Origin: Carposina sasakii
Lineage: Eukaryota > Arthropoda > Insecta > Lepidoptera > Carposinidae
Direction: 5' to 3'
Length of the DNA: 64,000 nucleotides
Assembly: GCA_014607495.2 (NCBI GenBank)
Contig: CP053167.1
Location: 8,184,001-8,248,000 of the forward strand
Part shown: piece after piece, positions 56,471 to 64,000 of the stretch
How the letters are laid out: each line of letters begins with the position of its first letter
Numbering within the stretch: position 1 is the stretch's first letter
Notes under the pieces: generated by a model
Told to the model about the DNA's origin: nothing
Database searches by the model: none
What the model saw: the letters and a program-made list of their open reading frames with translations, nothing else
Position numbers and translations under genes: made by a program

Positions 56471-59400
56471 AAAACTTTACCAATGGTGGTCCTATTTATT
56501 ACATGTAATTAAGTAATCACATGAATTGAAATAGTAGACAGGATTTTTTTTAAAGAATAGGCATTACTATCTTAGTCTAGACTTATGGCAAGGTTTGCTT
56601 CATTCAGCTTTATAATGATGTAATATTTACTTTCAGAAACTTTTACTTTGAAATTAGTTTTAACAATGTTATGATTTATTCTTATATAATCATACTATTT
56701 TAATTTTCATGTGTTTATTTCTAAGCAAATGTGCTCCAAATTCACTTTTTGCCGAAAATAATTAATAATTTTTCTTATAGTATATTTTTTGAGTTAAAAA
56801 TAAAAGCACATTTGCTTTAAATAATTATATAAGTATTGTTAGTTTTGGCTAACTGTTTTATTGATACACTAAATTGTCTCAGAGCAAAACATAACTATGT
56901 ACTTAAATACCTGCAATATATTTTAGTTATTATTCTGTGATATAGCTTAGAGTTTTAGAATTTTAGTTACTTTGACATAATTTTTTGCTCTGATGTACAA
57001 TTTCTGCTTAAAATTTTTGATATGATATAATATTGAAAGTATACTCATGATATAGAATTCTTCACACAATGTTTGAGAGTTACAATGTGGGTTTATTACA
57101 TGGTTAGAGGCTCCTACTCTCTTGCACACCTGTACAAAAATTAAGGACTGGTATTCAATAGTAAGGGAAAATTCTTTTGTGGGATATATTGGATGCTGTA
57201 AATACCGTCATCAAAGGTTTAGCACAGACAACATCAAACCTATTCTACATATCGACAGTGGAAAGGCAAATACGCTAAAGGGCCACCACACCTGGTAGTG
57301 TTTTTGCCTTTCCACTGTCAATATAGATTTATCTGACTATTAAAGTATTGGCCTTGTATTACTTACAATGATCCCACGAAAATGAGCCTTTATTATAAGA
57401 TGATATAGAAGTAAGTATATTATTATTTGTGTGAATGAATTTATACATAACCTGTTTTCCAAATCTTTATTTGAATTATTTTTGAAAACTATAATTTTAT
57501 ACCTCCTGAAATATTCTTGCATTTTGCTAAAATTGGATTGATATATTAATTATGGTCAGTGACATTTATTATTTTACTATAGTCTTGTTCATTTTTGATA
57601 TATTCCCTTTAATTCAATTTTAAATAATGAATATTTCTTATGGTTTGTATTTTGTTTGATGGAATAGAAATTTTGGTATTATAAAGTGATTTATAGCTAG
57701 TTGTTACATCAAAATACTTGATTCCCTATCTCTTGTAGTATTTTTGTTTCCAAAATAGTTGTGATATTTTTCCTGTGCCTATACAGATCATCACTAATTC
57801 TATGTATTTATTTTAGTTGATAACAATTAGTAAATTATGTGTATGCAAATCATATCCATTATGAGTAAAAAACAATGTACATAGTTAATAGAACTGATAG
57901 TTTCGTTATCATACCCCATGTTGAAGCTTCATTATCAATTTAATTATAATTTAATTTATTAATAGTTTAAAATAACAAATTACATTACAAACAAACCATA
58001 AGAAAATTGAATATATCTCAAATTAATACTAGGGTTTTTAATGACTATTAATAATAGTATATGGTTATTATTACATATTATTATTATATTATATGATAAA
58101 ATGCATGTGTTGTGATGAGTTGTTTGAAGTTACGTTTGGTTTTTATGTGATAGTAGATGAATGACTGAAATTTTTATATAAACTACTCTCACTTGTGGTA
58201 TTATGTTACTTTTCCTATTTATTTTGGTGTTACCTATGCAGTTTTGTAATTTTACAATATGATGCAACTGTATAACATAATTGTTTGATTTATATGGGCA
58301 TATGATGATAAAAAAAACTATGACCTGCATCCTACTTTATACATGTGTTCTTCTACACTGTAGTAGGATGCTTTTTCAATATACTAGACTACTAGTATAA
58401 AATACATTCAACGGTTACATAATTTGTTATAACACTTGGTAGGTACCTTAACTGTGATATTAAGATTAACTTTTAATTTTTGAATACATCTTTTGTCACT
58501 AAAACATGTTTGTCCTAGATGTTACCATAATTATATAAAACTAATAAAGCAGCGAGGCAATACTTAAAAATATCTTGACATGTCTACCATGAAACTTGTA
58601 AAATATATACATTTTATCTTCATGTAATTCATGTAAAATTGATTGTGTTTAACAGTTTATGAATCTTTACATGAATTGTTTGAAGAGATAATTTTATGGC
58701 AGATATGTTAACAGTTGGTATATAATTTATATGCAAATTATTTACGTTCTACTACTAATTCATACTCGATTCGAAATTAGTCAATGCCTTGGATGTTTCT
58801 TTATCAATTTTTTTTTGTTTAATGGTCTAGTAGTTAACCATAAAAATCTGTTTATGCTATGTATAATCAAGTATTTTTTTGTCAGGTCCGATGAGGTAAG
58901 GTTTGTCTTTGTTATGTTGGCGTCTGTAATGTCCATATTTATTTTTATTAAAATAATTTCTGTCCACCTCGCTACGTAAGCTGATTAGCATTTAAATATG
59001 CTATTGTGTAAATCACGGTTGTGCTGATATTGTGTAAATCGATGTTTACGGTTCATGACTGGGTAAGGGATTTATATATAAAAAATTACTGTAATACACT
59101 TAATAATGACTTATTTATTATTATTCAAGACAATATGACTTGTGTAATTATCCGTTTATGTATTCATCTACTTTGTGATTAAACTGTACAAAATAGTACT
59201 TATTGGTAAACATTATCGCGGTAACTTAAATATAACACTTGAGATTTGTAAATGATACAGATTTAAACCAGTTTTGGGATGTAGTAATCATATTTATACG
59301 CGGTCTACATTGTACGTGTTAAAATCAACATTTTAGAGGCTTTGTAAATTTCTTGTATACACTTATTGGCGGGTTTAAATTTAAATGTAAGGCCTTATGT

Positions 59401-60055
59401 AGTTTTGTAATTATCTAAATAATAGATACTTTGCTAAATCTTGTTACCTCGATACAATGCTAATTTTTCCTTCTAATTTCTAGGAAAAAATATTAACCTA
59501 GCTAAAGAATAGATTTCTTCAGTAATTTCCATTCATTTTGCCGGTTGTTGAATTTAATGTTGATATGGAAGGTAAATTACTACATACTTACCTTTTTTTG
59601 TATATGGGCATTGTCGCCTCATACAATTATTTATCCTTTATTTATTGCTGGTACGCGGCTATTAACTGCTGTTATGAATATAATATACCTACTTAGTTAA
59701 ACGATGAAAAAAATATGTGATAAATGACAATAAAATTCTGGTATCAAATGAATCTGTTTCCTTTATCCCAACGACTTCGATTTGCAAAAAAATTGGATTG
59801 GACATAGGAGCACTGCATATTGTCGTTAGTTCGGAATGTTAGGAGCAGATTGAGCGAATGAGGGTACATGTAAGGATTTCTATATGCCGAGGTTATATCT
59901 ATTGTCGCTTCTAAAAATGACGGTTAGGCATAGGTTTTTCGGCTGTCAATGGTCTTGAGGTACGTACTGATTAAAACATTCATGGCGTCGCGATCTATTT
60001 GCATTGATTTTGTGTCGAAATGAGCGGGAGTTGAGTTTTGAACGTGATTTTTCAG
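56471..60055 (+). other. CPSF6 intron 2, remainder
   Basis: About 3.6 kb of very AT-rich DNA without a recognised repeat. Contains a 17-bp perfect inverted pair at 57254-57270 and 57303-57319 (GACAGTGGAAAGGCAAA and complement). Ends at the acceptor TTTTTCAG. Confidence 0.6.
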
Positions 60056-60271
60056 TGGGCCACCGATCAAGACATTGCTAACGCGGTAGCCGACGTCGGT
60101 GTGACTGACTTTCAAGACGTGAAGTTCTTCGAGAACAGGGCAAATGGCCAGTCGAAGGGATTCTGCGTCATTTCCCTGGGCTCCGATCCGTCCATCAGAA
60201 TGGTGTTGGACCGCCTACCCAAGAAAGAAATACATGGACAACATCCCGTCGTTACCTTGCCAACTAAACAG
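60056..60271 (+). CDS. CPSF6: CPSF6 ortholog, exon 3 (residues 89-160)
   Basis: Seventy-two codons from TTTTTCAG|TGGGCC to AAACAG|GTAATA, both between codons. Reads WATDQDIANAVADVGVTD, then VKFFENRANGQSKGFCVISL, then RLPKKEIHGQHPVVTLPTKQ. This is the rest of the RRM: KFFENRANGQSKGF is almost identical to vertebrate CPSF6 (KFAENRANGQSKGY in CPSF7), with RNP1 at KGFCVISL (122-129), and LPKKEIHGQ-PVVT matches its last helix and strand. The RRM of this subunit binds RNA together with CFIm25. The proline-rich centre and the C-terminal RS-like region, which in vertebrates bind transport and splicing partners, are not in the window; the gene continues past 64000. Confidence 0.95.
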
Positions 60272-60617
60272 GTAATACCTATTATTTTGCTTAGAATTTA
60301 ACCGTATCAAGCACTACTAGGCAGTTTTCATTTACACCACAGCGGAAACCTCTGGAAGCGTACTTATTGCTATATTGTCCTTTTGGCCAATTGTAATTTG
60401 ACGTGCATCATCTACTGATTGCAAATATATCTTGTAGATAAAATCCCTGCAATATACGTATGTACATATGATACATACATGCATGTGTGTCTTCAACAAA
60501 TGCGTTTGTACGTACTTACGCTATAAATTAAACTACAGTATACATGCATTGGAGCTTTAATAATTAATTATTCAGTTGGATGCTAAATACAAAAACGTGT
60601 GGGCATATGTTCAGTAA
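60272..60617 (+). other. CPSF6 intron 3, start
   Basis: No exon seen. Intron 3 extends to or beyond the window end and is filled with the elements below. Confidence 0.55.
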
Positions 60618-61745
60618 GCTCAAGCACGCACTTGCGGCCAAGCAGCAACGGCCAGGCCGCGGAGCGGTCACCGAATTCACCGAAGTATATGTGTCGTGGC
60701 CATATTGTAAATAAGATCATTTCATGAAATGGTCGAGCATTTCATGAAGTGGTCGCATTTCATGAAGTGGCCAATTCAATTTGACCAGATCGTTAAATCG
60801 TCTACATTTCACGATTTTGTCATCCAAGTTTGGCCAAATCGTATTAACAGGGTGTCCATAAAATCCGAATGTGGTAAGAGCTTATATAAATAATATATAC
60901 CGTACACCATATATAAGTAAAACCATAAGGTATGATGGTATGATTTTTTTTGCTATTATTTATGTGATATTTTCACAATATAATATTTAAAAACATAAAA
61001 GACTTTACAAAAGCGATTCGCATCTGGCACATCGCAGGACGCTGCCTGGGCACGCTCGCTCCGCTCGCTCGGCCCGTGCGTCATTTGTCATAGTCTAACC
61101 TAACCTAACCTATCGTAATCTAAGGTTTTTGTTTAACAATATTATTATAAACCACCATTAAGTCTAATATACATTATACAACATAACACACTATCCGTGA
61201 ACTTCTTCTGCATAGTCACCCTACTCTCTTTAATTTGTTTTATAACCTAAAAAGAAAAATCCGCCATCTTCACACATAAATAAAACACGCGCAGCGCCTC
61301 TACCGGTGATTCATGTAACTATTTTACGATATGATCAATAATCTTGACCACTTCATGAAATGATCGGGCGTTTAGTTGCCCATATCGAGAAACGATTTTT
61401 ATCATCGATCTGCCCAAACCATATCATGATGTGGCCAATTAGACAGTTGAACTTTTCATGAAATGCGACCATTTCATGAAATGCGACCATTTCATGAAAT
61501 GCTCGACCATTTCATGAAATGATCAATTCTACGATATGGTCACGACATATGCATTGTATGTAACATCAGTGCACGCACTTGGTCGCAAGCGGCAAGTTGA
61601 AATTACATCGTGATGTCTTTTGACACGGAGAGGTACTCTGAACTGACAATTTTGGCCGCAGTTCTGGCTGCATGGTTGGTCGCGACACTTGCGGCTTGGT
61701 CGCATTACTGGCCGCTGCTGTTTGGCCGCAAGTGCGCGCTTGGGC
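60618..61745. mobile_element. TIR element Y, copy 2, split by a nested insertion
   Basis: Left end GCTCAAGCACGCACTTGCGG, CCAAGCAGCAACGGCC; right end, read backwards, GCCCAAGCGCGCACTTGCGG, CCAAACAGCAGCGGCC. Flanked by TAA at 60615-60617 and 61746-61748, a 3-bp duplication. The element's own sequence is 60618-60691 plus about 61552-61745; the Ginger-like element sits between. Inner phrases GGTCGCAAGCGGC and TTGGTCGCGACACTTGCGGC repeat the end motif. Confidence 0.8.
60692..61547. mobile_element. Ginger-like non-autonomous element, copy 2
   Basis: Same ends (TGTCGTGGCCATAT) and order as 31843-32664, flanked by TATG on both sides (60688-60691 and 61548-61551). Differences by eye: three TAACC units (61096-61110) against four; four TTTCATGAA phrases in the right arm against three; about 20 extra bases (around 60884-60903, ATAAATAATATATACCGT); otherwise only scattered substitutions. 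No coding. Confidence 0.9.
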
Positions 61746-62069
61746 TAAGTGTGCAAATGAATAATTACGCTACGCGTCTTGGTCTAAATACCCCCAAGCA
61801 TCCTATATTCATAGTCTACGCTACATAGGAATTTTCTGAGGGCCACGCCCCTCAGTACGAGTAATAGGTATTAATGATAGTTATAAAATATGAATGTTAC
61901 ATCCTCCTAAGTATGCCCTAAACCCTAGGTAGTTAGGTTTTGTAAAGTTTGTAGTATTGTTCGGTAGGTAAATTGCGTAACTTGCCAAGCAAAATCAAAG
62001 CAATACGATCACTAAAATTGTGAGTGTGTGAGTGCTCGGGGCGATTGGGAGGTGAAACATACACATACG
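61746..62069 (+). other. CPSF6 intron 3, spacer
   Basis: No exon or repeat call. A + frame at 61610-61828 is a by-product of element Y. Confidence 0.5.
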
Positions 62070-63797
62070 TATGGTATGGTATGGTAGAACGGGCTTGTTT
62101 CCGCAACTCGACGTCTGTGCGCCTATTTTGCGTAAGGGTGGTGTGCTCTCTACTCGAGCCAGCCTATCTCCTCCAGGAATCCTAGCAGCCTTTTCAGGTT
62201 GCCCAAAGTCTCGCTAAGCGAGCCTGGAGAGCCGAGATATTTTGCCCGGTACGGGGCCACTTCTCTGCAGCGCAGCAGCAGATGGGCGGCTGTCTCTTTT
62301 TCCTCCATGTAGGCTCTGCACAGGGGGCTGTCTGTAACACCTAATGTGGATAGGTGTTTGTTGAAGGCTCCATGACCTGTAATAATACTGGTTATCAGTC
62401 TCAGTTGGGGTTTATTCAACTGTATTAGCTTCTTTGACAGTCGGCCGCAAATTTGAGGTAAGGCCTCTTTTGCTTGTCGACAGTCCTCTTGACTGAACCA
62501 GTGTGCATTATGCTGTTCGCCAGTCCTAGCTCTCAGCAAGGTCCTGGCGATGCCTGCGGGGGCTGGTATGATGGGCTCCGGACCTATGGCCATAAGGTCC
62601 GAACCTTGTCTGGCCAGCGCATCCGCAGAGTCATTACCTCTCGAGCCGCTGTGGCCTTTGATCCACTGCAGTGTGAGACGGTTGTATCTACATACCTCTG
62701 TTAGTCGGCGGTGGCAGTCGTAGACGAGCCCCGAGGTAACAGTGTTGCTGTTTAACGCCTGTAGGACTGCCCTACTGTCCGAGAGGATTCTGATGCCTTG
62801 GTCAGTTACCTCTCTGGCTATTATGGCTGTAGCTGCCTGTGAGATCGCGAAGCACTCGGCCTGGAAGATCGTGTTGTAGTATCCCAAAGGTGTGGCGACT
62901 CTGACCTGCAAGTCCTCGGAGAATACTCCTGACCCCGTCCCAGAGTCTGTTTTGGACCCGTCCGTGAATATCCTAAGTTCATTCAAGTTCAGGCCTTCGA
63001 AGTCGTCATTCTCGTGCAACTGGATTTTATATTTTTTATCAAATACCCACTTTTTGGGGATCCTGTCGCTGGGTGCCCTGAGTATCGGTAAATCCTCGTA
63101 GGCCTCCGTGAGAATGGTTGTGTGGGCTGTACCGCTCTCTTTCCAGAGTTCTAAGGACCTGAGGCGTACCGCTGAAGACGCTGCTTCCTGTTTGATAAAC
63201 AGATGGAGTGGCGGTAAGCTTAGCATGGCCTCCAGAGCTGCAGTAGGAGCTGTCCTCATACAGCCTGTTGTCGCCGTGCAAGCTAGTCTTTGAAATTTCT
63301 GTAGTTTGCTTATGCATGTCACTAGCTTGCATCTAGGCCACCATACTAGAGCGCCGTAACACAGCAGGGGACGTATCACCGCCGTGTACAGCCACAGTAT
63401 GTTTTTGGGGGTAAGACCCCATCGTTTGCCAATCATCCTGCGGCATTGCCATAGGGCTATGCTAGCTTTGTCTATCTTATTATCTACATGACTGCCCCAG
63501 TTGAGTTTGTGGTCTAGTATAACCCCAAGGTATTTAACCTCCTGTGACAGCTGTAGTGTGGTCCCGAAGAGCTTCGGCATGTGGTAGTTGCCGAGACTGC
63601 GTTTGTGTGTGAACATCACCGTTTCCGTTTTGTTTGGGTTAACGGTCAACTCATACCTGGTACACCACCCCTCCACGATGCGCATTGCTGCCTGTGTGAG
63701 GTCGCATACTAAACTGGCGTTCTTGCCGGTTATCAGGATGGTAAGGTCATCGGCATACATACGTATGTTTTCGCGCATTGCTTTGGCTTTTGCAAGT
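62070..63797 (-). mobile_element. I-superfamily LINE, 5'-truncated, in CPSF6 intron 3
   Basis: A LINE inserted antisense to CPSF6. The 5' end was lost just before the catalytic YADD; about 80 bases of 3' UTR follow the stop and end in TACCA units (about 62075-62095 on the + strand as TATGGTATGGTATGG), a microsatellite tail in place of poly(A). I find no clear target duplication. The RT-then-RNase H order and absence of a gag-like frame in the fragment fit I-superfamily LINEs (I, Loa and relatives). Confidence 0.88.
62150..63778 (-). CDS. LINE ORF2 fragment: RT (C-terminal half) plus RNase H
   Basis: An unbroken 542-codon frame. Residues 8-11 are YADD, the RT catalytic box, so the fingers and the N-terminal endonuclease are missing. 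VKYLGVILDHKLNW (81-94) and LYTAVIRPLLCYGALVWWP (130-148) are standard thumb-region blocks. RNase H spans about 266-392 with its acidic set visible: D273 (FTDGS), E308 (QAECF), D334 (LSDSRA), H376 (KGHSG) and D386 (NDSADALA). Near the end a CCHC-like motif (about 487-504, CRAYMEEKETAAHLLLRC) has Tyr490 where the second Cys is expected, a one-base change. The first ATG lies right at the break, so any product would start by accident. The lack of stops or frameshifts over 1.6 kb suggests a fairly young insertion. Confidence 0.9.
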   Translation of the reverse strand: MRENIRMYADDLTILITGKNASLVCDLTQAAMRIVEGWCTRYELTVNPNKTETVMFTHKRSLGNYHMPKLFGTTLQLSQEVKYLGVILDHKLNWGSHVDNKIDKASIALWQCRRMIGKRWGLTPKNILWLYTAVIRPLLCYGALVWWPRCKLVTCISKLQKFQRLACTATTGCMRTAPTAALEAMLSLPPLHLFIKQEAASSAVRLRSLELWKESGTAHTTILTEAYEDLPILRAPSDRIPKKWVFDKKYKIQLHENDDFEGLNLNELRIFTDGSKTDSGTGSGVFSEDLQVRVATPLGYYNTIFQAECFAISQAATAIIAREVTDQGIRILSDSRAVLQALNSNTVTSGLVYDCHRRLTEVCRYNRLTLQWIKGHSGSRGNDSADALARQGSDLMAIGPEPIIPAPAGIARTLLRARTGEQHNAHWFSQEDCRQAKEALPQICGRLSKKLIQLNKPQLRLITSIITGHGAFNKHLSTLGVTDSPLCRAYMEEKETAAHLLLRCREVAPYRAKYLGSPGSLSETLGNLKRLLGFLEEIGWLE

Positions 63798-64000
63798 TAC
63801 GTTATCAGCCTACCCGTTGCTTACTTTGAGCTCTATAACCAGGATTGCTCACATTGTGCTCGTTCGATCGCTAGATTAAGAGTCTAAACAATCTGCTCGA
63901 AGAGTGTATGTACCAGATGGCTTAGACAAAGTAACAGTGATTCTCTATTGAATCACGCATTCGTCAAGGTAGGTACTATGTGAAAGTTTAATCGCTATTG
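63798..64000 (+). other. Window end, inside CPSF6 intron 3
   Basis: No exon seen; the next CPSF6 exon must lie further right. Confidence 0.5.

Noticed and set aside
54847..60271. CPSF7 (CFIm59) instead of CPSF6
   Set aside because: KFFENRANGQSKGF and LPKKEIHGQ-PVVT agree with CPSF6 more than with the CPSF7 versions I recall; the shared N-terminal block alone would not decide.
62474..63887. + strand frames across the large LINE
   Set aside because: They are shadows of the antisense RT-RNase H frame.

Overview
The window reads as nuclear DNA of a moth or butterfly (Lepidoptera). It is AT-rich, has spliced exons with GT..AG introns, and is packed with repeat types I associate with that order: LINE 3' ends running into GATGAT microsatellites, Helitron-like copies ending in CTAG before a host T, a tRNA-headed SINE, and many short terminal-inverted-repeat elements. 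I cannot name the species. Nothing suggests bacteria, an organelle or a virus.

Only one host gene is identified with confidence, near the right end on the + strand. It is the 5' part of the ortholog of CPSF6, the 68-kDa subunit of cleavage factor I in mRNA 3'-end processing. Three exons (54847-54912, 55025-55222, 60056-60271), all splitting between codons, encode the first 160 residues including the RRM. The proline-rich and RS-like parts must lie beyond the window. About 1.8 kb upstream a likely first coding exon of an unidentified gene reads the other way (53012-53041), so 53.0-54.8 kb is probably a shared divergent promoter region.

From 1 to about 53 kb I find no host exon that I can defend. 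This stretch is non-coding sequence with repeat relics: a decayed RTE-like reverse transcriptase (3.9 kb), at least a dozen pieces of one dispersed repeat called R-A here, four copies of a related repeat R-H, several Helitron-like copies, a tRNA-derived SINE in three places, an R1-like LINE tail with a 17-bp target duplication (43.8-44.3 kb), a CR1/Jockey-like LINE tail (50.7-51.1 kb), and short DNA transposons of hAT-like, Harbinger-like, foldback and Ginger-like character, some nested. The third intron of the CPSF6 gene holds a near-duplicate of the Ginger-like element of 31.8 kb, nested in another TIR element. It also holds a large antisense LINE fragment with an intact RT (YADD) to RNase H reading frame (62.1-63.8 kb).

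The most unusual items are: (1) a tRNA-like unit in four places, with A box, B box and an immediate T-run, placed in the middle of a conserved ~167-bp repeat, one copy having a perfect 10-bp target duplication; (2) the 0.82-0.86 kb Ginger-like pair with palindrome arrays at the ends and a telomere-like TAACC array inside; (3) a perfect 71-bp-arm hairpin at 25.8 kb. No search could be run, so family names rest on motifs, ends and target duplications seen in the sequence.
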